Position numbers and translations under genes: made by a program. Positions 32,821-41,337 of a DNA stretch of 64,000 nucleotides are shown in pieces (the stretch's first letter is position 1; every line of letters begins with the position of its first letter). Location: positions 6,203,501 through 6,267,500 of the forward strand of contig NZ_CP165727.1 in the NCBI RefSeq assembly GCF_041200175.1. Direction: 5' to 3'. The notes beneath the pieces were generated by a model. It was not told the origin of the DNA, searched no databases, and saw nothing but the letters and a program-made list of their open reading frames with translations. The DNA is from Streptomyces sp. R33. Lineage in GTDB: Bacteria > Actinomycetota > Actinomycetes > Streptomycetales > Streptomycetaceae.

Positions 32821-35800
32821 GTGACCAAGCAGCCGTTCACGCACCTGCACGTCCACACCCAGTACTCGCTGCTGGACGGTGCCGCGCGGCTCAAGGACAT
32901 GTTCAACGCGTGCAACGAGATGGGCATGACGCACATCGCGATGTCCGACCACGGCAACCTGCACGGGGCGTACGACTTCTTCCACTCCGCCCAGAAGGCC
33001 GGGATCACCCCGATCATCGGCATCGAGGCGTATGTCGCACCCGAGTCCCGGCGCAACAAGCGCCGCATCCAGTGGGGCCAGCCCCACCAGAAGCGCGACG
33101 ACGTCTCCGGTTCCGGTGGTTACACCCACAAGACGATCTGGGCGGCGAACGCCACCGGCCTGCACAACCTCTTCCGGCTGTCCTCCGACGCGTACAAGGA
33201 GGGCTGGCTGACCAAGTGGCCGCGCATGGACAAGGAGACCATCAGCAAGTGGTCGGAGGGGCTGATCGCCTCCACCGGCTGCCCCTCCGGCGAGCTCCAG
33301 ACCCGACTGCGCCTCGGCCAGTTCGACGAGGCCCTGAAGTCGGCCTCGGAGTACCAGGACATCTTCGGCAAGGACCGGTACTTCCTGGAGCTGATGGACC
33401 ACGGCATCGAGATCGAGCGCCGGGTGCGCGACGGCCTGCTGGAGATCGGCAAGAAGCTCGGCATCCCGCCGCTGGTCACGAACGACTCGCACTACACGTA
33501 CGCGAGCGAGGCCGGCGCCCACGACGCCCTGCTCTGCATCCAGACCGGCAAGAACCTCTCGGACCCCGACCGCTTCCGCTTCGACGGCTCCGGCTACTAC
33601 CTGAAGTCGACCGACGAGATGTACGCGATCGACTCCTCGGACGCCTGGCAGGAGGGCTGCGCCAACACGAAGCTGGTCGCGGACCAGATCGACACCGAGG
33701 GCATGTTCAAGTTCCGGAACCTGATGCCGAAGTTCGACATCCCGGAGGGCCACACCGAGGTCAGCTGGTTCCGCGAGGAGACCATGCGCGGCATGCACCG
33801 CCGCTACCCCGGAGGCATCCCCGAGGACCGGATGAAGCAGGCCGAGTACGAGATGGACACGATCATCTCGATGGGCTTCCCGGGCTACTTCCTCGTGGTC
33901 GCCGACTTCATCATGTGGGCCAAGAACCAGGGCATCGCGGTGGGCCCGGGCCGTGGCTCCGCAGCCGGCTCGATCGTCGCGTACGCCATGGGCATCACCG
34001 ACCTCGACCCGCTCACCCACGGTCTGATCTTCGAGCGCTTCCTGAACCCCGAGCGCGTCTCCATGCCCGATGTCGACATCGACTTCGACGAGCGCAGGCG
34101 CGTCGAGGTGATCCGGTACGTGACCGAGAAGTACGGCGAGGACAAGGTCGCCATGATCGGCACGTACGGAACGATCAAGGCCAAGAACGCGATCAAGGAC
34201 TCGGCCCGCGTCCTCGGCTACCCCTACGCCATGGGCGACCGGCTCACCAAGGCCATGCCCGCCGACGTCCTCGGCAAGGGCATCCCGCTCTCCGGCATCC
34301 TCGACCCCTCGCACCCCCGCTACGGCGAGGCCGGCGAGATCCGCGGGATGTACGAGAACGAGCCCGACGTCAAGAAGGTCATCGACACCGCCCGTGGCGT
34401 CGAGGGCCTGGTCCGCCAGATGGGCGTCCACGCCGCCGGCGTGATCATGTCCAGCGAGACGATCACCGACCACGTGCCCGTCTGGGTGCGGCACACCGAC
34501 GGCGTCACCATCACCCAGTGGGACTACCCGAGCTGCGAGTCGCTCGGCCTGCTGAAGATGGACTTCCTGGGCCTGCGCAACCTCACGATCATGGACGACG
34601 CCGTCAAGATGGTGAAGGCCAACAAGGGGATCGACATCGATCTCCTGGCCCTGCCGCTCGACGACCCCAAGACCTTCGAACTGCTCGGACGCGGCGACAC
34701 CCTCGGCGTCTTCCAGTTCGACGGCGGGCCCATGCGCTCCCTGCTGCGCCTGATGAAGCCCGACAACTTCGAGGACATCTCCGCCGTCTCGGCCCTGTAC
34801 CGGCCGGGCCCGATGGGCATGAACTCGCACACGAACTACGCCCTGCGCAAGAACAAGCAGCAGGAGATCACCCCGATCCACCCGGAGCTGGAGGAGCCCC
34901 TCGAAGAGGTGCTCGCGGTCACCTACGGCCTGATCGTCTACCAGGAGCAGGTCCAGAAGGCCGCCCAGATCATCGCCGGGTACTCGCTCGGCGAGGCCGA
35001 CATCCTGCGCCGCGTGATGGGCAAGAAGAAGCCCGAGGAGCTGGCGAAGAACTTCGTCATCTTCCAGGAGGGCGCCAAGAAGAACGGCTACAGCGACCAG
35101 GCCATCCAGGCCCTGTGGGACGTCCTGGTCCCCTTCGCCGGCTACGCCTTCAACAAGGCGCACTCGGCCGCGTACGGACTGGTCTCGTACTGGACCGCCT
35201 ACCTCAAGGCGAACTACCCGGCCGAGTACATGGCGGGCCTCCTCACCTCGGTCAAGGACGACAAGGACAAGTCCGCGATCTACCTGAACGAGTGCCGGCG
35301 CATGGGCATCAAGGTGCTCCCGCCGAACGTCAACGAGTCCGAGCCGAACTTCGCCGCCCAGGGCGACGACGTGATCCTCTTCGGCCTCACCGCCGTGCGC
35401 AACGTCGGCCAGAACGTCGTCGAGTCGATCATCAAGACCAGGAAGGCCAAGGGGAAGTACTCCACCTTCCCCGACTTCCTGGACAAGGTCGAGGCCGTCG
35501 TCTGCAACAAGCGCACCGTCGAGTCGCTGATCAAGGCCGGCGCCTTCGACGAGATGGGCCACACCCGCAAGGGCCTGGTCGCCCACCACGAATCGATGAT
35601 CGACAACGTGGTCGCGGTCAAGCGCAAGGAGGCCGAGGGGCAGTTCGACCTCTTCGGCGGCATGGGCGACGAGGGCGCGAGCGACGAGCCCGGCTTCGGG
35701 CTCGACGTCGAGTTCTCGGACGTCGAGTGGGAGAAGTCCTACCTGCTCGCCCAGGAGCGCGAGATGCTCGGCCTGTACGTCTCCGACCACCCGCTCTTCG

Positions 35801-36363
35801 GCCTCGAGCACGTGCTCTCCGACAAGACGGACGCCGGAATCTCCCAGCTGACCGGCGGCGAGCACTCCGACGGCGCCGTCGTCACCATCGGCGGCATCAT
35901 CTCGGGCCTCCAGCGCAAGATGACCAAGCAGGGCAACGCCTGGGCCATCGCCACCGTCGAGGACCTCGCCGGATCCATCGAGTGCATGTTCTTCCCCGCG
36001 ACCTACCAGCTCGTCTCCACCCAGCTGGTCGAGGACACCGTCGTCTTCGTCAAGGGCCGCCTCGACAAGCGCGAGGACGTCCCCCGTCTCGTCGCCATGG
36101 AGATGATGGTCCCCGACCTGTCCTCGGCCGGGACGAACGCACCCGTCGTCCTCACCATCCCGACGGTCAAGGTCACTCCTCCGATGGTCACCCGGTTGGG
36201 CGAGATCCTTCGCCACCACAAGGGCAACACCGAGGTCCGGATCAAGCTCCAGGGACCGCGGACCACCACCGTGCTGCGCCTCGACAAGCACCGGGTCCAG
36301 CCCGACCCGGCGCTCTTCGGCGACCTCAAGGTGCTCCTCGGGCCGTCCTGCCTGGCCGGATGA
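32821..36363 (+). CDS. dnaE: DNA polymerase III alpha subunit (DnaE1)
   Basis: Catalytic subunit of the replicative DNA polymerase. The 1180-aa product has an N-terminal PHP domain (HLHVHTQYSLLDGA, then SDHGNLHGAYDF and GIEAYVAPE). The polymerase core carries catalytic aspartates D417 and D419 in MPDVDIDFDERRR and D581 in LKMDFLGLRNLT. The fingers/thumb regions and GPGRGSAAGSIVAYAMGI follow, then a helix-hairpin-helix region and a C-terminal OB fold (VTIGGIISGLQRKMTKQGN). GTG 32821 is at the start of homology with AGGAG about 9 nt upstream. TAGGAT at 32775-32780 may be its -10. Length is the usual size for actinobacterial DnaE1, not the shorter mutagenic DnaE2. Confidence 0.97.
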   Translation: MTKQPFTHLHVHTQYSLLDGAARLKDMFNACNEMGMTHIAMSDHGNLHGAYDFFHSAQKAGITPIIGIEAYVAPESRRNKRRIQWGQPHQKRDDVSGSGGYTHKTIWAANATGLHNLFRLSSDAYKEGWLTKWPRMDKETISKWSEGLIASTGCPSGELQTRLRLGQFDEALKSASEYQDIFGKDRYFLELMDHGIEIERRVRDGLLEIGKKLGIPPLVTNDSHYTYASEAGAHDALLCIQTGKNLSDPDRFRFDGSGYYLKSTDEMYAIDSSDAWQEGCANTKLVADQIDTEGMFKFRNLMPKFDIPEGHTEVSWFREETMRGMHRRYPGGIPEDRMKQAEYEMDTIISMGFPGYFLVVADFIMWAKNQGIAVGPGRGSAAGSIVAYAMGITDLDPLTHGLIFERFLNPERVSMPDVDIDFDERRRVEVIRYVTEKYGEDKVAMIGTYGTIKAKNAIKDSARVLGYPYAMGDRLTKAMPADVLGKGIPLSGILDPSHPRYGEAGEIRGMYENEPDVKKVIDTARGVEGLVRQMGVHAAGVIMSSETITDHVPVWVRHTDGVTITQWDYPSCESLGLLKMDFLGLRNLTIMDDAVKMVKANKGIDIDLLALPLDDPKTFELLGRGDTLGVFQFDGGPMRSLLRLMKPDNFEDISAVSALYRPGPMGMNSHTNYALRKNKQQEITPIHPELEEPLEEVLAVTYGLIVYQEQVQKAAQIIAGYSLGEADILRRVMGKKKPEELAKNFVIFQEGAKKNGYSDQAIQALWDVLVPFAGYAFNKAHSAAYGLVSYWTAYLKANYPAEYMAGLLTSVKDDKDKSAIYLNECRRMGIKVLPPNVNESEPNFAAQGDDVILFGLTAVRNVGQNVVESIIKTRKAKGKYSTFPDFLDKVEAVVCNKRTVESLIKAGAFDEMGHTRKGLVAHHESMIDNVVAVKRKEAEGQFDLFGGMGDEGASDEPGFGLDVEFSDVEWEKSYLLAQEREMLGLYVSDHPLFGLEHVLSDKTDAGISQLTGGEHSDGAVVTIGGIISGLQRKMTKQGNAWAIATVEDLAGSIECMFFPATYQLVSTQLVEDTVVFVKGRLDKREDVPRLVAMEMMVPDLSSAGTNAPVVLTIPTVKVTPPMVTRLGEILRHHKGNTEVRIKLQGPRTTTVLRLDKHRVQPDPALFGDLKVLLGPSCLAG

Positions 36364-36404
36364 CGCCGCCCGCAGGGGCCTGCGCACGCAGTCGCACGTG
36401 AAGA

Positions 36405-36434
36405 AGGGCGCGCCCAGAGCTCTGGGCGCGCCCT
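36405..36434. terminator. Perfect 30-bp palindrome after dnaE
   Basis: Each arm is 15 bp (36405-36419 and 36420-36434), 41 bp beyond the dnaE stop and 23 bp before the convergent small gene's stop, so it can end transcription from both sides. Confidence 0.85.
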
Positions 36435-36457
36435 CGTGCGCGGTGCTCGCGGAGGCG

Positions 36458-36625
36458 TCAGTTGTGGCCGAACTTCTTCTGCTTGCCCTTGCGGGCCATG
36501 TCCATCGGACTGGGGCTGCCGCCGGACGGCTCGGACACGGATTCCGTCGAACTCTTCGACGGATCCTGCGACGACGAGCGGGCCTGCTGCTTCTGCTCAT
36601 GCTGGCGGTTCTTGTTCTTGGCCAT
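36458..36625 (-). CDS. Small polar protein of unknown function (55 aa)
   Basis: A 55-codon frame beginning MAKNKNRQHEQKQQ and ending RKGKQKKFGHN is convergent with dnaE. The ends are basic and the middle is Ser/Pro/Glu-rich, with no hydrophobic helix, so it is soluble and probably disordered. ATG 36625 is preceded by CGGAGG at ideal spacing, and the palindrome downstream supplies a terminator. These are the two reasons for accepting it. The function is unknown. Lys/Arg-rich ends allow nucleic-acid or ribosome binding, but nothing shows it. Confidence 0.7.
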   Translation of the reverse strand: MAKNKNRQHEQKQQARSSSQDPSKSSTESVSEPSGGSPSPMDMARKGKQKKFGHN

Positions 36626-36857
36626 GGTGGAGCCTCCGTGAGGGTCTAGGGGCCAGGACCGCCTTCACCCTCACACGCCACCGCAAACCGCGCATTTTGG
36701 ATCTTTACTGCGCGTAGCCGGGAACCCCGGTTTCGCAAACGCCCGCAGGATCCGCCACGCCGATGATCGAGTTCCGGCCGTCAACGTCCTTGCGGTCGGG
36801 CAGACTCGGGGAACCCGCGACAAACACAGAGGATCCCCAGGGAAGAGGGTGGTACGC
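36626..36857. other. Divergent intergenic region before the NYN-domain gene
   Basis: Some 230 bp that must hold the promoters of the 55-aa gene (minus) and the NYN gene (plus). An AT-richer patch at 36690-36715 is the only departure from the GC-rich background. No clear hexamers or repeats were found. Confidence 0.4.
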
Positions 36858-38159
36858 GTGGACCGCTGCGTCGTCCTGGTGGACGCCGGCTATCTGCTGG
36901 GCGCCGCCGCCAGTCTTCTCGCCGGAGAGCCCTCCCGCTCCCGCATCACCGTGGACCATGCCGCCCTCATCCAGGGCCTGCGCGAACGGGCCGAGGCCGA
37001 CACCGAGCAGCCCCTGCTGCGCATCTACTGGTTCGACGGCGCCCCCGACCGGGTGCCCCAGCCCGAGCACCGGCGGCTGCGCGTCATGCCGCGCGTCACC
37101 GTCCGCCTCGGCGCCCTGACCCGCAGCGACGGCCGCTGGGCGCAGAAGGGCGTGGACGCCGCCATGCACGCCGAGCTCACCGAGCTGGCCCGCAACCGCG
37201 CCTGCTCCGACGTCGTACTCGTCACGGGCGACGGGGACCTGCTGCCCGGCCTGATGTCCGCCAAGGAACACGGGGTCGCCGTCCACCTGTGGGCCGTCCA
37301 GGCCGCCGACGGCGACTACAACCAGTCCGAGGACCTCGTCGCCGAGGCCGACGAACGCCGCGTCCTGGACCGGGCCTGGATCACCCGGGCCGTCCGCGCC
37401 AAGGACCTCGCCGGACTGTGCGCACCCCCGCCCGCACCCCGCCCCGAGATCGCCGCGATCCTCTCCGCCCCGCTGCCCGAGGCGGCCCTCGCCGAGGCCG
37501 CCCGCAGTGCCGGCGGCAACGGAACCGGAGCCCCCGCCCCCGCCGCGCCCGAGGGCAGCGGCGCCCCCGTGCCCGCACCCACCGCCGGGGGCAAGACCGT
37601 CCCCACGCCCAAGGACCTCGCCGGCTCGCTGCGCGCCCCCGGCCAGCAGCCCGGCCCCTCCGGGGCCCACGGCGCCGCCGCCCAGCAGCCCCCGGCCGGC
37701 AGCGCCCTGCGCTGGTCCTCCGACAAGGGCTGGATCGACCGGGCCGGACCGCTGGGCGAACCCGCCGAGACCGCCTCGCTGCCCACCCTCGCCCAGCTCA
37801 CCAGCGCCGAACAGCGCTGGGCCGACCGCGAGGAGGACATCACCACCGTCGGCGGCGACCCCTTCGAGGTCGGCCAGGTCTTCGCCCGGCGCTGGATGGA
37901 ACGCCTCCCGGAGACCGTCCACCTGCAGAAACTCGCCACGATGTACCCGCGGATCCCGCACCGCATCGACGGGGAGCTGCTGCGCTACGCCGCCCGGTTC
38001 GGGCTGCTCGCCCACAAGGACGACCAGATCGACGAGCACGACCGCTACGCCATCCGCGCCGGGTTCTGGCGGGAGATCGACGTCCGCGCGGCCGCCGAGC
38101 ACGTGGCCGTCACCCCCTCCGCCGCGCCCGCGGGGCCGCCGACCCCGGCAGCGGAGTAG
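36858..38159 (+). CDS. NYN-domain (PIN-like) putative ribonuclease
   Basis: The 433-aa product has an N-terminal NYN domain: CVVLVDAGYLLG with the first acidic residue, WFDGAPDR, QKGVDAAMHAELTELA and VVLVTGDGDLLPGL. Together these supply the acidic pocket of PIN-fold nucleases (about residues 1-175). A Pro/Ala-rich linker (about 200-295) joins it to a conserved C-terminal domain (about 305-420) with VHLQKLATMYPRIPH and LLRYAARFGLL, which may be a small helical nucleic-acid-binding module. GTG 36858 has AAGAGGG about 9 nt upstream. GTG 36849 lies too near that site. The RNA target is unknown. Confidence 0.85.
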   Translation: MDRCVVLVDAGYLLGAAASLLAGEPSRSRITVDHAALIQGLRERAEADTEQPLLRIYWFDGAPDRVPQPEHRRLRVMPRVTVRLGALTRSDGRWAQKGVDAAMHAELTELARNRACSDVVLVTGDGDLLPGLMSAKEHGVAVHLWAVQAADGDYNQSEDLVAEADERRVLDRAWITRAVRAKDLAGLCAPPPAPRPEIAAILSAPLPEAALAEAARSAGGNGTGAPAPAAPEGSGAPVPAPTAGGKTVPTPKDLAGSLRAPGQQPGPSGAHGAAAQQPPAGSALRWSSDKGWIDRAGPLGEPAETASLPTLAQLTSAEQRWADREEDITTVGGDPFEVGQVFARRWMERLPETVHLQKLATMYPRIPHRIDGELLRYAARFGLLAHKDDQIDEHDRYAIRAGFWREIDVRAAAEHVAVTPSAAPAGPPTPAAE

Positions 38160-38173
38160 GGGCCGAAGCCGCG

Positions 38174-38179
38174 TAGGCT
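38174..38179 (+). promoter_or_regulatory. Candidate -10 element for the ABC transporter operon
   Basis: TAGGCT ends 8 nt before GTG 38188, a spacing that gives a leaderless transcript. There is no ribosome-binding site before that GTG. Confidence 0.4.
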
Positions 38180-38187
38180 GCTCCCTC

Positions 38188-39228
38188 GTGAGTACGGGCA
38201 CAGCATCAGCACGACCGAGCACGGCAGCGGCCGCGGACGCGGCCTCCGACGTGGTCTGCGTGGTGCGTGACCTGGTCAAGACGTACCCCGCGGTACGGGG
38301 CCGGCGCGGGGCCCCCGCCCTGCCCGAGACCCGGGCCACCGACGGGATCTCCCTGGACGTCAGGCGCGGCGAGATCTTCGGCCTGCTCGGCCCCAACGGC
38401 GCCGGCAAGTCCACCCTGGTCCGGCAGCTGACCGGCCTGCTGCGGCCCGACGCGGGCGCCGTGACCCTGCTCGGCCACGACCTCGTACGCCACCCCGAGC
38501 GGGCGGCCCGGCTGCTCGCCTACCTGGGGCAGGAGTCGACCGCCCTCGACGAGCTCACGGTGGCGCTGGCCGCCGAGACCACGGGACGGCTGCGCGGGCT
38601 CGACGTACGGGCGGCGCGGGCCGAGCGGGACGCCGTGCTCGAGGAACTCGGGCTGACCCCGATCGCCGGACGGCCCCTGAAGAAACTTTCCGGCGGGCAG
38701 CGGCGCCTCGCCTGCTTCGCCGCCGCACTGGTGGGGGAGCGGCCCGTGCTGGTCCTCGACGAGCCCACCACCGGCATGGACCCCGTGGCCCGCCGGGCCG
38801 TGTGGGCGGCCGTGGACCGGCGGCGCGCCCTGCACGGGGCCACCGTCCTGCTCGTCACGCACAACGTCATCGAGGCCGAGACCGTCCTGGACCGGGTCGC
38901 CGTCATCGACCAGGGCCGGGTCATCGCCTGCGACACCCCGGCCGGGCTGAAGGCCCGCGTCTCCGGCGAGGTCCGGCTGGAGCTGGTGTGGCGCACCGCG
39001 CCGCCGCTCGACGTCCCCGAGGTCGCGGCGCTCGCGCCGGCGGCCGCCGAAGCCGGGCGCCGGTGGGTGCTGCGGCTGGAGCCCGACGAGGCGCGCGCCG
39101 CGGTGGCCGCGGTGACCGGCGGGCCGGCCTTCGCCGCCCTCGACGACTTCACGCTGGCGACCCCGAGCCTGGAGGACGTCTACCTCGCGCTGGGCGGGCG
39201 TACGACGAAGGGCCTGGTGAAGTCGTGA
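38188..39228 (+). CDS. ABC transporter ATP-binding protein (drug/lipid exporter type)
   Basis: The 346-aa ATPase has Walker A GPNGAGKST at residues 68-76, a Q-loop (YLGQES), signature LSGGQRR at about 166-172, Walker B VLVLDEPTTGMDP (D190-E191) and the switch His in LLVTHNV. A C-terminal domain of about 110 residues is typical of DrrA/CcmA-like exporters. GTG 38188 is chosen because a -10-like hexamer sits 8 nt upstream. Its stop overlaps the permease start by 4 bp. The substrate is unknown. The leading about 20 residues are Ala/Ser-rich and not conserved. Confidence 0.92.
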   Translation: MSTGTASARPSTAAAADAASDVVCVVRDLVKTYPAVRGRRGAPALPETRATDGISLDVRRGEIFGLLGPNGAGKSTLVRQLTGLLRPDAGAVTLLGHDLVRHPERAARLLAYLGQESTALDELTVALAAETTGRLRGLDVRAARAERDAVLEELGLTPIAGRPLKKLSGGQRRLACFAAALVGERPVLVLDEPTTGMDPVARRAVWAAVDRRRALHGATVLLVTHNVIEAETVLDRVAVIDQGRVIACDTPAGLKARVSGEVRLELVWRTAPPLDVPEVAALAPAAAEAGRRWVLRLEPDEARAAVAAVTGGPAFAALDDFTLATPSLEDVYLALGGRTTKGLVKS

Positions 39229-40007
39229 GCACCACTGCTGTCGGCGGCGGCGTCGGGGTGCTCGCACCGCGGGCGCGGCTCTTCCCGTCGCTGGCCGCCG
39301 TCTACCGGGCGCAGCTGTCCCGGGCCCGCGTGTCCCGGATCCCGCTCTTGTTCGTCGCCACCTTCCAGTCCATCGGGATCATGATCCTGATGCGGGGCGT
39401 GGTGGACGGCGGCTCGGAGGCCCGGGCGGTGGTCGCGGGCTCGTCCGTGCTGGTCGTCGCCTTCGTCGCGCTGAACCTGCTCGCGCAGTACTTCGGGCAG
39501 CTGCGGGCCAGCGGCGGGCTGGACCACTACGCCACGCTGCCCGTGCCGCCCGCCTCTGTGGTGCTGGGCGCGGCCGCCGCGTACGCCTCCTTCACGCTGC
39601 CGGGCACGCTGGTGACGGCGGTGTTCGGATGCCTGCTGTTCGGGCTGCCGATGGGCGGGCTGTGGATCCTGGCCGCGGTGGTGCCGCTGGCCGGGGCCGC
39701 GCTGGCCGGGCTGGGCGCGGCGCTGGGGCTGCTGGCACCGCGGCAGGAGCTGGCCACGCTGGCCGGGCAGCTCGGCATGTCGGCGGCGCTGCTGCTGGGG
39801 GTGCTGCCGCCGGAGCGAATGCCGGACGTGATCGTGTGGGCGCGGGACCTGCTGCCGTCGACGTACGGGGTGGAGGCCTTCGCGCGGACGTTCGCGCCGC
39901 ATCCGGACTGGGCGGCGGTCGCGCTGGACCTCGGGGTGTGCGGGGCGGTGGGGGTCCTCTCGCTGGCCGCGGCGACGTGGGCGTACCGGCGGGCGTCGGT
40001 ACGCTGA
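39225..40007 (+). CDS. ABC-2 type transporter permease
   Basis: The 260-aa membrane protein has six predicted helices, the usual layout for an ABC-2 permease that pairs as a dimer with the ATPase encoded immediately upstream. GTG 39225 overlaps the ATPase stop (GTGA), so the two are translationally coupled. The region PERMPDVIVWARDLLPSTYGVEAFAR near the C-terminus is the conserved ABC-2 segment before the last helix. The exported substrate cannot be inferred. Confidence 0.9.
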   Translation: MSTTAVGGGVGVLAPRARLFPSLAAVYRAQLSRARVSRIPLLFVATFQSIGIMILMRGVVDGGSEARAVVAGSSVLVVAFVALNLLAQYFGQLRASGGLDHYATLPVPPASVVLGAAAAYASFTLPGTLVTAVFGCLLFGLPMGGLWILAAVVPLAGAALAGLGAALGLLAPRQELATLAGQLGMSAALLLGVLPPERMPDVIVWARDLLPSTYGVEAFARTFAPHPDWAAVALDLGVCGAVGVLSLAAATWAYRRASVR

Positions 40008-40055
40008 GCCGAAGCCGCTGACGCCGACGCGCCGGGCACCTGGCACGATGTGGGG

Positions 40056-40781
40056 GTGACCGAAGCCGTGACCACGCCGTCCCCGTTCGAACCGCCGCTG
40101 CCGCCCGGGAAGCCGGGCGCCTCCGCCGCGGGCATCACCCCGGGGGACATCCGCGACGGGGCCGCCGTGGCCCTGGTGACCGGGGTGGCCGGGGTGCTGC
40201 TCGCGCTGCTGTGGGTGTGGCTGGCGCCGAGGGCGCAGTACGTGTCGAACGGCGAGGCCGTCTTCCTGCGGAGCAGCGAGAGCGAGGCCCGGATAGGGGC
40301 CGACGGGACGTTCTTCGTGCTGTCGCTGGGCTTCGGCGTGCTGACCGCCGTGCTCGTGTTCCTGTGGCGGAGGCGGGGCGGTGTCCCGCTGGTCGTCGGC
40401 CTGGCGATCGGGTCCGGCTTCGCCGCGCTGGTGGGGTGGCGGCTGGGGCTGTGGCTGGGGCCGTCGGCGGATGTGGCCGCGGCCGCGCTGAAGGCGGGGA
40501 AGGGGGTGCCCTTCGATGCGCCGCTGCAGTTGCTGGCGCGGGGGGTGCTGCTGGTCTGGCCGATGGTCGCCGTGGCCGTCCACCTCGGCCTGACCGCCCT
40601 CTGGTCCCCCCAGGACCCGGACCCGTCCGAAGCCGCCGACGACCCGGCGTGGGGGGTCTATCCCCCGCCCTACGTCCACAGGACGCCCGCTTCGGCCCAG
40701 TCGAGCCCGACGGACGAGTCGTACCCGTCGGGCCGGCCGAACCCGTCGGACCCGTCCGCGCCGGAGCCTCCGCGAGGCTGA
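40056..40781 (+). CDS. DUF2567-like integral membrane protein
   Basis: The 241-aa product has four hydrophobic helices (about residues 35-57, 82-103, 110-130 and 150-172) and a Pro/Ser-rich hydrophilic C-terminus. The first extracytoplasmic loop (LAPRAQYVSNGEAVFLRSSES) resembles the DUF2567 family of actinobacterial membrane proteins. Function is unknown. GTG 40056 is preferred over GTG 40050 because CACGAT (40044-40049) lies 6 nt upstream, as for a leaderless transcript. It follows the ABC permease by 48 bp. Confidence 0.78.
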   Translation: MTEAVTTPSPFEPPLPPGKPGASAAGITPGDIRDGAAVALVTGVAGVLLALLWVWLAPRAQYVSNGEAVFLRSSESEARIGADGTFFVLSLGFGVLTAVLVFLWRRRGGVPLVVGLAIGSGFAALVGWRLGLWLGPSADVAAAALKAGKGVPFDAPLQLLARGVLLVWPMVAVAVHLGLTALWSPQDPDPSEAADDPAWGVYPPPYVHRTPASAQSSPTDESYPSGRPNPSDPSAPEPPRG

Positions 40782-40784
40782 CCG

Positions 40785-40803
40785 CCGGGCCGGGGCGGCC
40801 CGG
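40785..40803. terminator. Hairpin between convergent genes
   Basis: CCGGGCC (40785-40791) pairs with GGCCCGG (40797-40803) around GGGGC, just after the DUF2567-like stop and 14 bp from the deacylase stop. Confidence 0.5.
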
Positions 40804-40817
40804 GGCCGCAGCGGAGC

Positions 40818-41309
40818 CTAGTGGCGGGCGATGGGGGCCAGGCTGGCGCCCGTCAAGGTCGTCAGGGTGGCGGGCGGGAGCTCGACCTCCAGGCCCCGGC
40901 GGCCCGCCGAAATGCAGATCGTGGCGTGCCCGGACGCCGACTCGTCCACCACCGTGCGCAGCCGCTTGCGCTGCCCCAGCGGGGAGATGCCGCCCAGCAC
41001 GTACCCCGTCGTGCGTTCCGCCAGCGCCGGGTCCGCCATCGCCGCCCGCTTCCCCGAGACGGCCGCGGCCAGCGCCTTCAGGTCCAGGCTGCCCGACACC
41101 GGGACCACCGCCACCGTCAGCACGCCGTCCACGTCCGCGACCAGCGTCTTGAAGACCCGGTCCGGCGACACCCCCATCGCCTGCGCCGCCTCCTCGCCGT
41201 ACGAGGAGTGCGCCGGGTCGTGCTCGTACGCGTGCACCGTGAACTCCGCCCGGGCAGAGGTCAGGGCCGCGATCGCCGGAGTACCCGCAGGGGCTTTCTT
41301 CTTCGCCAT
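40818..41309 (-). CDS. ybaK: YbaK/EbsC-type aminoacyl-tRNA deacylase
   Basis: The 163-aa product is a stand-alone member of the YbaK/ProX editing family, which hydrolyses misacylated tRNA, for YbaK Cys-tRNA-Pro. It has FTVHAYEHDP, RVFKTLVADVDG with the catalytic lysine, VAVVPVSGSLDLKALAAA and the substrate loop YVLGGISPLGQRKRLRTVVD. ATG 41309 opens with MAKKKAP. It is 28 bp downstream of the LON-domain gene on the same strand, so the two are probably co-transcribed. Confidence 0.92.
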   Translation of the reverse strand: MAKKKAPAGTPAIAALTSARAEFTVHAYEHDPAHSSYGEEAAQAMGVSPDRVFKTLVADVDGVLTVAVVPVSGSLDLKALAAAVSGKRAAMADPALAERTTGYVLGGISPLGQRKRLRTVVDESASGHATICISAGRRGLEVELPPATLTTLTGASLAPIARH

Positions 41310-41337
41310 CAGTCCTTCGCCATCGGTTCGGGCGCCG

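Noticed and set aside
32761..36600. A minus-strand open frame of more than 1200 codons opposite dnaE, and similar long antisense frames at 1399-2913 and 17874-21329
   Set aside because: These are expected from third-position GC bias, which removes stops in one antisense frame. The proteins are low-complexity and the opposite strand encodes clear conserved genes.
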